Source: Lachnospiraceae bacterium
GTDB lineage: Bacteria; Bacillota; Clostridia; Lachnospirales; Lachnospiraceae
Length of the DNA: 8,289 nucleotides
Direction of reading: 5' to 3'
Assembly (NCBI GenBank): GCA_003535955.1
Contig: DPZM01000243.1
Coordinates: forward strand, 1 to 8,289
The notes under the pieces are model-generated. The model did no database searches. It saw nothing but the letters and a program-made list of their open reading frames with translations, and was not told the origin of the DNA. How positions within the stretch are numbered: the stretch's first letter is position 1; every line of letters starts with the position of its first letter. Shown piece after piece: positions 1 to 6,749 of the stretch. The position numbers and the translations under genes are program-made.

Positions 1-167
1 GGAATGAATGTACCCCTGAAGCGGGTATGGTCTTCTCCGATGTCATATCCGGCCTTGAGAGGGTTGCAGACCATGCAACCAACATAGCATTTTCAGTTCT
101 TGATAACGATCCCGACAATGCCAAAAAAGTATCCGTGGCCGACAAGCGTATGGTCCAGGCTTCATAA
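1..167 (+). CDS. Na/Pi cotransporter family protein, C-terminal fragment (PhoU-like tail)
   Basis: This is the last 54 codons of a gene that enters from the left edge, read in the frame starting at base 3 and ending at TAA 165-167. The peptide contains CTPEAGMVFSD followed by ERVADHATNIAFSVL. An E-R-(V/I)-(A/G)-D-H helix signature like this is typical of PhoU-type four-helix domains. In the Na/Pi-cotransporter (NptA/YjbB-like) family of Clostridia, such a domain is fused to the C-terminus of the membrane transporter, and a cysteine-x-x-E/F-SD stretch precedes it. The role would be sodium-coupled phosphate movement, with the PhoU-like tail in the cytosol. The membrane part lies outside the window, so a stand-alone PhoU protein cannot be excluded. 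The gene ends 52 bp before the convergent gene's stop, and no convincing terminator hairpin is seen between them. Confidence 0.75.
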   Translation, partial: NECTPEAGMVFSDVISGLERVADHATNIAFSVLDNDPDNAKKVSVADKRMVQAS

Positions 168-219
168 AACTGACACATTTGATATGCTTTCAATAAATAT
201 GTAATCTGCGTGATATCCT

Positions 220-1782
220 TCAATAATTATCGGACAGTTTGACCACAACAACATCATTTACCATGGCACAGCAACCAAACTCCGGAAAGACCGGCATGCT
301 TCTCACCGTCTCATCCTCCAGTGCCTCGGTAAGCTTGTCATCATCGGCTACCGTGATATTGATTCCCATCTCATGTGTGAAAAAGCCCTGCCACGACTGT
401 ACGACCCATCTGGTGTCATCTGCGCCCCATGTACCCATCTGCGCATATCTGTTTGCGTCATCATAAACGAAGTTCTTTACAAACATCGGATTGTCAGCCG
501 GGCTTCCGACAAATACATATTTGTAATAGGGGTGATACAGATTATAGCTCTGCAGGGTTGTTACAACCTCACGTGTTAACTCGGTAAGGCTCTGACGGCT
601 CATATACATGGCCTGCTGGTCATATACGGACATTATATAATTGCCGTATATAAGCACTGAAAGAGCAACAGCGGTAATGATCCTGTATATCTTTACGGGC
701 TTTATGTCCGGCAGCCTGATCGACTGGGCCAGACAAAGTAGTACGGAAATACTCATACTTGCCGGAACCGTCATTTGGACCGAGGTTACCGAATCGTACG
801 CCATCAGCAGTACGGCATTGGTGGCAGCCGGAACAAGCAGCAGAGTCAGACAGAACACAAGCGCCCTTATCCTGCTCTCCTTAAACAGACTTACCGCCGC
901 ATAGGCAAGGCATATTGCGAGCAGTCCGAACACTACCTTATATACCTTACCGTTGAATATGTTGGTGTGTGCGATGACCTGCCTGTAATAATTGATGTAA
1001 TCGCCGTAAGCATGTCTGATGCTTGACGGAAGATTTAAGAGCATACCGACCGGTCCATAGGAATCGGTACCGTTGTACGAATCAAGCGCCACATCATAAT
1101 ACCACAGATTAAGATTTAACAGTGCATAATACAGTCCCATGCCAAGTATGACGGAAATAAGGCATCTTAACACAAACATACCGGTTTCCTTAAGAGTCAT
1201 GCTTCCCTTATACATACACAGGGAAATGTAAACAAGTATCACAAGGGCGGTACAACCTATATCGGCCTGATACAGTCCCATGGCAAGAGCGATAGATACT
1301 GCCGGGATTATGACCGCGACTATCTTATTGGATGCTTTTATCATTATGCAGGCGGCAAGAACAAACAAAAAGAATGATACGGCAAAGGTCGGCGACATAT
1401 AGCGGTAGGAAAGCGAAGCAAGTACACTGATATTAACGGTGAAAAGCAGTGAAGAGAGTACTGCGGCAGCCTTGCTCTTTACATCAAATATATCAAGGAT
1501 CAGGATAAATCCCGCAATGAAAAAAGCCAGTGAAATGACCGATGTCACCGGATCCGGACTAAGATATAACCGCCCCCTGTCGAGAAAGCGCCACAGCCAT
1601 CTTCCGTTACTGAGCTCGTGGCCGTTGGCATACGAAACCGAGCCATGCCACATACCGTCGATCTGGTTAGTCAGCTGATTGGTGATAAGAAGAGAATATG
1701 TAAACACCGCTGCTACCATATTTATAATGAAAACAGTGATCCTGTTTTTGAACTCAGTATGCTTGTTTATGTCGATCAACAT
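220..1782 (-). CDS. GtrII-like glucosyltransferase, polytopic membrane protein
   Basis: An integral membrane protein of 520 aa from the preferred start. It has about ten hydrophobic segments, the first near residues 15-34, and a soluble C-terminal tail of about 120 residues. Family hints are the early loop with SNGRW (about 58-62), the RYMSP pair of the second loop, and MGLYQADIG (about 168-176). These resemble the GtrII (Glucos_trans_II) family, polyprenol-phosphate-glucose-dependent enzymes that glucosylate surface polymers on the outer side of the membrane. The substrate here is unknown. The frame is open up to an ATG at 1860, giving 546 aa, but that ATG has no good ribosome binding site. 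The ATG at 1782 is preceded by AAGGCAGGA with about 9 nt spacing and brings the first membrane segment close to the N-terminus, so it is preferred. The gene is divergent from the CotH operon. Family assignment is by pattern only. Confidence 0.72.
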   Translation of the reverse strand: MLIDINKHTEFKNRITVFIINMVAAVFTYSLLITNQLTNQIDGMWHGSVSYANGHELSNGRWLWRFLDRGRLYLSPDPVTSVISLAFFIAGFILILDIFDVKSKAAAVLSSLLFTVNISVLASLSYRYMSPTFAVSFFLFVLAACIMIKASNKIVAVIIPAVSIALAMGLYQADIGCTALVILVYISLCMYKGSMTLKETGMFVLRCLISVILGMGLYYALLNLNLWYYDVALDSYNGTDSYGPVGMLLNLPSSIRHAYGDYINYYRQVIAHTNIFNGKVYKVVFGLLAICLAYAAVSLFKESRIRALVFCLTLLLVPAATNAVLLMAYDSVTSVQMTVPASMSISVLLCLAQSIRLPDIKPVKIYRIITAVALSVLIYGNYIMSVYDQQAMYMSRQSLTELTREVVTTLQSYNLYHPYYKYVFVGSPADNPMFVKNFVYDDANRYAQMGTWGADDTRWVVQSWQGFFTHEMGINITVADDDKLTEALEDETVRSMPVFPEFGCCAMVNDVVVVKLSDNY

Positions 1783-1823
1783 ATCTTCGTGTCCTGCCTT
1801 TATAAATTTAGTCTGTATCGGGA

Positions 1824-1838
1824 ATGTATCAGATACAT
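1824..1838. promoter_or_regulatory. 15-bp palindrome upstream of the GtrII-like gene, possible operator
   Basis: ATGTATC-A-GATACAT is a perfect 7-bp inverted repeat around a single central base. A further copy of the half site TGTATC lies at 1814-1819, so three half sites occur within 24 bp. The site sits 42 bp upstream of the preferred start at 1782, where an operator or leader element would be expected. It falls inside the reading frame only if translation starts at 1860. The binding protein is unknown, and the palindrome could be chance. Confidence 0.3.
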
Positions 1839-1901
1839 CCTTAAAACAGTAATGTACCATAGAATACGGAGTTTATCAAACTTTATAATGATTTATTGCT
1901 T

Positions 1902-1930
1902 TTAGCCATTTGGGGTGATAAAATTATACT
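1902..1930 (+). promoter_or_regulatory. Candidate promoter of the CotH-VTC operon
   Basis: The -10-like TATACT at 1925-1930 (5 of 6 to consensus) lies 17 bp after a weak -35-like TTAGCC at 1902-1907. Start-site initiation would fall near 1937, about 40 nt before the ATG at 1979. On the opposite strand a TATAAT (plus-strand bases 1923-1928) overlaps the same spot and could serve the divergent GtrII-like gene, but it has no clear -35. The weak -35 suggests that expression may need an activator. Confidence 0.35.
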
Positions 1931-1978
1931 GTTTGTTAAGCGGGTGAAGATACCGGATTACGTTAAGGGCATGATTAT

Positions 1979-4288
1979 ATGGCAAAGATTGTTCTACTCG
2001 CATTTGTGATTACGCTTGTAGTCGATTTCATTGCGGGGCTTTTTTTTATATTGGGTTCTCCCGGCAGGAAGCTGTCTTTATACAGATCCGTAATATGTAT
2101 TGTATTGCTGGCAGGTGTAAATCTTGTATTGTGGGTAGCCGCAATATTCAAAAGATTTGGTACGGGTATAGACTCGCTGAAGGAATTTGCCGGTAATCTG
2201 AGGACAGGAAGTTTCCTTTATCAGGATATTGAATATATTGTTCTGGTCACCTTACTCGGAACGGTCGTTACTTTTGTTTTCTCCTTCTATTTAAGAAGGC
2301 TTATCTATGACAGCCAGCCTGAAATAAGCAGGCTTCAGGAGAACCTGATGATCATTTCGGTTCTTATGTGCGCAGGCCTGCTGTGCACCGGGTTTGAATA
2401 TGCCGATTACTCCAAGGGTCAGCTGAAGTTCAGCCTTCTTCACGGAGACGGCAGTCTCGTGCCGGAAGGGGAAACGTTCACAACAGAGGACTTCATCAGG
2501 CTGAAAAACACAGGATCGAACACACTGGATCTTGATGATATGTTTCTGTCGGACAAGCCCGGCAATCTTGATCTGCTTTCTTTGTCAGGAAATGTTATCC
2601 CTGCGGGAGAGGAGCTGACGATATATCTTGACGTCACTTCACCCTTCGGACTCGGGGCAGGCGAAACGGTGTATCTGTCGGATAAAAGCGGCAGGGTATA
2701 TGACAGTGCCAGGTATGAACCTGAGCCTGAGGTGGTCTATGAAGAACCCCTGTTTTCCAAGGTGAGTGGATTCTACGATGATGAGTTTATGCTGACTCTG
2801 TCATATAAAGAAGAAGCCGGAGGTAAGGATGAAACCGGTAACGCGCCAAAGATTTACTACACAATTGACGGAAGCGAGCCTACAATGGAATCGATACCGT
2901 ATGATCAGCCGATAAGGATTTACGACAGAAAGGGCGAACCGGCTCCATGCAACATGGCGCAAAGGGTAGTATTTGACTACATGTATTATCAGCCTGATGA
3001 TCAGGATATTGACAGGGCTTTTGTTGTAAAGGCGGCAGTGTTTGATGAGGCCGGCAACCGCAGTAACAGCTCAACCGGAGTGTACTTTGTGGGATATCCC
3101 GGATACAAAAACAGGAAGGTGATCTCCATTACCGCCGATTACACGGATCTCTTCGGGGACAACGGTATCTGTGTGACCGGACCGCAGTATGATATGTGGT
3201 ATGCAGGCGGGCAGAACGGGGAGGAGCCGCAGGTTAATTTCAGACAATCCGGAAGGCTGTGGGAGCGGGAAGGCAGCATTCAGTTCTTCAATAACGGAAG
3301 CTTCATAGGTGAGCAGAATGCAGGAATAAGGGTATTCGGCGGTACATCGCGTGACTTTGCGAAGAAGCGTTTCTCGATATATTCAAGGAAGAGTTACAGT
3401 GGATCGGACAGCTTCGAAATGGATATCTTCGGGAACGGACGTCCCGTGCATTCCATCGCATTAAGGGACGGAGCCTCGGACGCTGTGCTTCAGGAGCTTT
3501 CATCGGGACGTGATGTGGCTTCGCAGCAGCATACGAAGGTGAGCGTATTCTTAAACGGTGAGTTCTGGTTCAACACGTTTGCCTGTGAGAAGTACAGCCC
3601 TGCGTATTTCTATGAGCATAAGGGTATAAGTGAGGACAATATCATAATAGTCAAGGAAGGCTTGATCGACACCGGGAAGCCGGAGGATGAGGCCCTGTAC
3701 AGGCAGATATATGAGTACCTGGGAGAACATGACCTTGCGGATCCGGCCAATTACTACGAATTCTGTACGATGATCGATGTCCAGAGCTATATAGATTACC
3801 TGTGTGCTACCATATATGGTTGCAACCTTGATCAGAATGAAGTAATAAACCGTCAGATGTACAGGGCACGAACCCCGATAGAGTATGGAGAGAGTGACGG
3901 AAGATGGCGTTGGTCCTTGTATGATATGGATTTTCTTGACGGTCTCTTCGGGGCGCTTGATTACTTCGAAGTTTCGAATGCCTACGAGATCAATTCTTTT
4001 AAGGACAGACAGTCCGATGAGGCTGTAAGTATCGAAGAACAGACATTGTTTAAGGCACTGATGCAGAATGCCGAATTCAGGGATCAGTTTGTTGCTTCCT
4101 TTGAGGATATGGTAGATACTGATTATTCCATGGACAATGTGGACAGGGTTCTTGACAAATATGTGGATGACGGTGAGCTGAAGGCCTCGCTGAGGGATTT
4201 TTTCATAAACAGACCGGAATACATGAAGAAATATCTTTATGAGGAGTTTTATACAGAGGATACAGAAGGTAACGAAGGTACGGAATGA
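1979..4288 (+). CDS. Membrane-anchored CotH kinase family protein with lamin-tail and chitobiase-type domains
   Basis: A 769-aa protein. Four hydrophobic helices lie near residues 4-25, 37-57, 84-104 and 123-142. Positive loops (RK at 30-31, RR at 106-107) place residues 143-769 outside the cell. The outer part starts with a lamin-tail-like beta domain (about 165-245; KNTGSNTLDLDDMFLSD). A chitobiase/HEX C-terminal-type module follows (about 255-372; YYTIDGSEPT at 293-302). The rest is a CotH domain (about 378-750) with GGTSRDFAKKRFSIY (454-468), LRDGASDA, and CNLDQNEVINRQMY before GRWRWSLYDMD (641-651). Asp649 and Asp651 match the C-terminal acidic metal/ATP motif of CotH. CotH of Bacillus phosphorylates spore coat proteins and shares an atypical kinase fold; the target here is unknown. 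The start has AAGGG about 9 nt upstream; the ATG at 1971 is out of frame and soon closes. First gene of the operon, with ATGA overlap to the next. Confidence 0.88.
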   Translation: MAKIVLLAFVITLVVDFIAGLFFILGSPGRKLSLYRSVICIVLLAGVNLVLWVAAIFKRFGTGIDSLKEFAGNLRTGSFLYQDIEYIVLVTLLGTVVTFVFSFYLRRLIYDSQPEISRLQENLMIISVLMCAGLLCTGFEYADYSKGQLKFSLLHGDGSLVPEGETFTTEDFIRLKNTGSNTLDLDDMFLSDKPGNLDLLSLSGNVIPAGEELTIYLDVTSPFGLGAGETVYLSDKSGRVYDSARYEPEPEVVYEEPLFSKVSGFYDDEFMLTLSYKEEAGGKDETGNAPKIYYTIDGSEPTMESIPYDQPIRIYDRKGEPAPCNMAQRVVFDYMYYQPDDQDIDRAFVVKAAVFDEAGNRSNSSTGVYFVGYPGYKNRKVISITADYTDLFGDNGICVTGPQYDMWYAGGQNGEEPQVNFRQSGRLWEREGSIQFFNNGSFIGEQNAGIRVFGGTSRDFAKKRFSIYSRKSYSGSDSFEMDIFGNGRPVHSIALRDGASDAVLQELSSGRDVASQQHTKVSVFLNGEFWFNTFACEKYSPAYFYEHKGISEDNIIIVKEGLIDTGKPEDEALYRQIYEYLGEHDLADPANYYEFCTMIDVQSYIDYLCATIYGCNLDQNEVINRQMYRARTPIEYGESDGRWRWSLYDMDFLDGLFGALDYFEVSNAYEINSFKDRQSDEAVSIEEQTLFKALMQNAEFRDQFVASFEDMVDTDYSMDNVDRVLDKYVDDGELKASLRDFFINRPEYMKKYLYEEFYTEDTEGNEGTE

Positions 4289-5142
4289 AAGAAATAAAAA
4301 AAGTACTGCCTTTTTTCATAATACTGCTTGCAGTGGCTTTTGCGGGTATTTACTGGATGGCCAAGGCAGAAACGGCAAAAACAGAAGAACCTGAACTTAT
4401 TGAGGATATCCGGGATATCCCTGTTACCTGTCCGGTTACCGACAATGACCTTAAGGTATCTGAGGACAGTGCGGTACGCATATCCGATGAAGAGGCCGGC
4501 GGCATGGGCGTTCTTGCCGGAGGGGCGTATGTCCTGACAGGACAGATAAATAAAACCGTGGAGATAGATGCTCATGATGAGATAGTGCATCTTATCCTTG
4601 ATAATGCCGATATAAGGACTTATGACGGCCCGGCCATTCATGTGCGCTCTGCCGCCAAGGTCATAATAACGGCATTTGACGGTACCGATAATACTCTTGC
4701 CGACTGTGCATACCACTCCGAGAAGGATACGTATGCAGCTATATATTCCGGTGCGGATGTTACCCTGAACGGTACCGGTAAGCTTACGATATCGGGATTT
4801 TCGAAGGATGCGGTATATACGGCCGGTTTCTTCAAGGTGCTTAATACCGATCTTCGTCTTAAGTCAAAGAGATATGCGATCAATGCGGATGACGGAATGC
4901 TGCTCATGCCGTCTGTGATGATCGCGGAAGCCGAGAAGACGGGATTGAAGAGCGGTATACACAATAAAACCGAGAAGGGCACGATCTACATTCTGGGCGG
5001 TGACAATACGGTGATCGCCGGAAACACTGCAATAATGTCCGGAAGAGATCTGTATGTAGGTGAATGCAACCTGTCCCTTAATGCCGTAGTGGCAGATGTT
5101 TATACCGAGGGGAAGCAGTACTACACGGGTGACAGCCTATGA
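4285..5142 (+). CDS. Carbohydrate-binding Cthe_2159/DUF4353-like surface protein
   Basis: A 285-aa protein with one N-terminal membrane segment (about residues 8-25). It is preceded by lysines and has no clear cleavage or lipobox site, so it is probably a signal anchor. The outer part from about 60 is a chain of beta repeats: GGAYVLTGQI (79-88), the LILDNADI stretch (103-110), GPAIHVRSAAKVIIT (115-129), a GTDN turn, DVTLNGTGKLTISG (158-171), DAVYTAG, then LKSGI. This spacing of 'gets own strand, then G-x-G-x-L-x-I' steps resembles the Cthe_2159/DUF4353 family. A founding member forms a polygalacturonate-like beta-helix that binds cellulose and pectin-type polymers. It is shorter than many family members. 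No catalytic residues are evident, so a binding or scaffold role is inferred. Its ATG overlaps the previous stop (ATGA 4285-4288), suggesting coupled translation and balanced amounts with the CotH protein. Confidence 0.78.
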   Translation: MKEIKKVLPFFIILLAVAFAGIYWMAKAETAKTEEPELIEDIRDIPVTCPVTDNDLKVSEDSAVRISDEEAGGMGVLAGGAYVLTGQINKTVEIDAHDEIVHLILDNADIRTYDGPAIHVRSAAKVIITAFDGTDNTLADCAYHSEKDTYAAIYSGADVTLNGTGKLTISGFSKDAVYTAGFFKVLNTDLRLKSKRYAINADDGMLLMPSVMIAEAEKTGLKSGIHNKTEKGTIYILGGDNTVIAGNTAIMSGRDLYVGECNLSLNAVVADVYTEGKQYYTGDSL

Positions 5143-5828
5143 GCGGGGGAAGGTTCCGTCATGAGGATAAATACATTCTCGACGGCATTCAGGCAGAGAT
5201 ACTTAAGAAAAGGGCCCGGGCGATCATGCGCCCCGACAGTCATGTAAGGGCAGATGGATATTACAGTATAAAGAGCCTGTATTTTGACAGTATCGATAAC
5301 GGATGTTTATTTGACTCTGCTAACGGAAACGATCCCAGAGCCAAGTTCAGGATAAGGCTGTACAATAATGACACCGGCATGATAAGGCTTGAAAAGAAGA
5401 TAAAACAGAGAGGCCTTACCCTGAAGAAGTCTGCACAGATCAGTATTGAGGAGACCGCTGCTCTTGTGGCGGGAGAACCTGTAGCTCTGGAAAGCATTGA
5501 CAATGATGTGAAGAAATCTCTCATATCTGAGATATATAACAGGGGTCTGTTCCCTGTAATGATAGTGGAATATGAAAGGCTTCCCTTTGTTTATCCGACA
5601 TCTGATATCCGTTTTACGCTGGACAGAAGGATATCATATTCTACCGATGTAAGAAGCTTTCCGGATACGGGCAGGATGACACCGGTGAAAGCCGGGAGCA
5701 GCTTTTATATAATGGAGCTTAAATGGAATGACCATGTTCCGGATATTGTCACGGAATACCTGTCAGTCAATACACTGCAAAGGTCCAGATTTTCCAAATA
5801 CTATTACTGCAGATCAATGACAGTTTAA
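5139..5828 (+). CDS. VTC domain-containing polyphosphate polymerase
   Basis: A 229-aa soluble protein covering essentially one VTC domain, the triphosphate-tunnel fold. In yeast Vtc4 this fold makes polyphosphate from ATP. Tunnel-type charged residues are all present: RHEDKY (7-12), KSLYFDS (45-51), KFRIRLY with Arg71 and Arg73 (69-75), RLEKKIKQRGLTLKK (83-97), VEYERLPFVYP (143-153), FTLDRR (159-164), MELKW (192-196) and a final FSKYYYCRS. The order and spacing match bacterial VTC proteins, so an active enzyme is likely. There is no SPX domain and no membrane helix, unlike Vtc4. Hence it probably acts at the inner membrane face with a partner, for which the following gene is the obvious candidate. 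The ATG overlaps the preceding stop (ATGA 5139-5142), and the upstream SD is weak, so translation probably depends on coupling. The product of the reaction is inferred from the family. Confidence 0.9.
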   Translation: MSGGRFRHEDKYILDGIQAEILKKRARAIMRPDSHVRADGYYSIKSLYFDSIDNGCLFDSANGNDPRAKFRIRLYNNDTGMIRLEKKIKQRGLTLKKSAQISIEETAALVAGEPVALESIDNDVKKSLISEIYNRGLFPVMIVEYERLPFVYPTSDIRFTLDRRISYSTDVRSFPDTGRMTPVKAGSSFYIMELKWNDHVPDIVTEYLSVNTLQRSRFSKYYYCRSMTV

Positions 5829-5865
5829 GCAGAACACTACATATTTATACGAAGGAGAGATGAAT

Positions 5866-6534
5866 ATGATCGAACTTATAAGAAGAGCGTTGTTTGAAGG
5901 TTATGCGTCCAAGGAGCTGAGCGTGTCTGCCATTTTATTGTGCATCTGTATTACGGCCCTGCTCGGAGCGTATATTTTCATATTGTACAGACGTATCAAT
6001 CAGTCGTCATTTTACAACAGAGGCTTCAATATATCTCTGGTTGCGATCGCCGTGATCACGTCTGCGATAATCATAACGATACAGTCCAATATCGTGGTAT
6101 CCCTCGGTATGGTCGGAGCTCTTTCGATTGTCCGTTTCAGGACTGCTGTCAAGGATCCTCTCGATCTTGTGTTTCTGTTCTGGTCGATAAGCGTCGGAAT
6201 AATATGTGGAGCCGGCTTTGCCTTAATAGCCGTTATTGCGTCCGTAGTTCTTACAGTTATTATTCTCGTACTGTTAAGCGTGAAGCAGAGCAGGAATGTT
6301 ACCCTTATGTCCATAAGAGCAAATAATTTCGAGGCCGAGAATATGATCATGGATATAATAAAGAATAACTGTACATATTCAAATGTTCGTGCCCAGAACA
6401 TGGATGCAAACGGCATGGATATGACTGTTGAGATAAGGATAAAGGAAAAGGAACGCCTGGTACATGAGCTCATGAATTCGGACTTCACAGAGTCACTGTC
6501 GTTTGTGGAGAATGACGGCAACGGATTTGTCTGA
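5866..6534 (+). CDS. DUF4956 domain-containing membrane protein
   Basis: A 222-aa protein from the preferred start; the function of the family is not established. Four hydrophobic segments lie near residues 20-41, 56-73, 101-118 and 119-138. Between the second and third lies a conserved-looking stretch, SLGMVGALSIVRFRTAVKDP (79-98), rich in glycine and basic residues (Arg90, Arg92, Lys96). A soluble C-terminal domain (about 140-222) of alternating strands and helices follows. This plan is reminiscent of MgtC-type proteins, but the resemblance is loose. The start is set by AAGGAG at 5852-5857: the ATG at 5866 is 8 nt away, while the in-frame ATG at 5860 is only 2 nt away, so the two-residue longer form is unlikely. 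It lies 37 bp after the VTC gene with no terminator between. This VTC-DUF4956 pairing is seen in many bacteria and suggests a membrane partner for the polymerase. Confidence 0.86.
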   Translation: MIELIRRALFEGYASKELSVSAILLCICITALLGAYIFILYRRINQSSFYNRGFNISLVAIAVITSAIIITIQSNIVVSLGMVGALSIVRFRTAVKDPLDLVFLFWSISVGIICGAGFALIAVIASVVLTVIILVLLSVKQSRNVTLMSIRANNFEAENMIMDIIKNNCTYSNVRAQNMDANGMDMTVEIRIKEKERLVHELMNSDFTESLSFVENDGNGFV

Positions 6535-6546
6535 GATAGGGCATGG

Positions 6547-6579
6547 AAACCGGCTTTGACAAGACAAACCCGTTTTCTT
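6547..6579 (+). terminator. Candidate terminator of the CotH-VTC operon
   Basis: Twelve bases at 6547-6558 can pair with 6565-6576 around the loop ACAAGA, with two mismatches (C54/C69 and C50/T73, counting from 6500). The hairpin has three G-C pairs in its centre and ends in the run TTTTCTT. It lies 13 bp after the DUF4956 stop. The mismatches make it a modest terminator. Confidence 0.45.
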
Positions 6580-6580
6580 A

Positions 6581-6598
6581 ACTTCAGTGGGGTGAAGT
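6581..6598 (+). repeat. Short inverted repeat next to the rpsO promoter
   Basis: ACTTCA-GTGGGG-TGAAGT is a perfect 6-bp inverted repeat that ends 5 bp before the -35 of the rpsO promoter. There is no U run after it, so it is not a good terminator. It could be a weak second part of the upstream terminator, a protein site, or chance. Confidence 0.25.
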
Positions 6599-6603
6599 AT
6601 TAC

Positions 6604-6632
6604 TTTACAAGGCGGGGGCTTTGTGCTAGAAT
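6604..6632 (+). promoter_or_regulatory. Strong extended -10 promoter for rpsO
   Basis: TTTACA at 6604-6609 (5 of 6 to TTGACA) is followed after 17 bp by TAGAAT at 6627-6632 (5 of 6 to TATAAT). It is preceded by TGC, giving an extended -10 TGCTAGAAT. The expected start site is near 6639, about 110 nt before the rpsO ATG. This is the best sigma-A-type promoter in the window and separates the ribosomal operon from the surface operon. Confidence 0.8.
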
Positions 6633-6639
6633 ACTTGAT

Positions 6640-6749
6640 GTTGTGTGACCTGTGCCAGGTATGGGAATTCCGGCCCATGCTTAGCATTAGGCTGATAGTT
6701 ACGGAAATGTCATGCTGATCCGTAACGCTTATATACCAAGGAGGAAGAT
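6640..6749 (+). promoter_or_regulatory. Structured 5' leader of rpsO, possible S15 autoregulatory site
   Basis: The untranslated leader holds several hairpins. ACCTG-TGC-CAGGT is at 6648-6660. ATGGG/CCCAT is at 6661-6678, with an 8-nt loop. TTAGC-ATTAG-GCTGA is at 6681-6695, with one G-U pair. GTTACGGA/TCCGTAAC is at 6698-6726, with 8 bp and a 13-nt loop. The second hairpin can gain a G-C and a G-U pair (59-80 and 60-79, counting from 6600) at the cost of the first, so the two compete. An AAGGAGG ribosome binding site follows at 6738-6744. S15 is known to repress its own mRNA through leader folds that differ between phyla, so such a role is plausible, but I cannot match it to a described class. 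Confidence 0.5.

Noticed and set aside
239..1905. Several plus-strand open frames of 68-95 codons inside the GtrII-like gene
   Set aside because: They lie opposite a long membrane-protein frame with clear hydrophobic periodicity. They have no ribosome binding sites, and their peptides are low-complexity, Ser/Arg/Thr-rich shadows.
4249..4982. Minus-strand open frames of 155 and 114 codons opposite the CotH end and the DUF4353-like gene
   Set aside because: The plus-strand genes here have recognisable domains and ATGA overlaps. The reverse frames show no family features and no ribosome binding sites.
6012..6521. Minus-strand open frame of 169 codons opposite the DUF4956 gene
   Set aside because: It is an antisense shadow of a membrane protein. 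The plus-strand frame has the DUF4956 motif and a good ribosome binding site.
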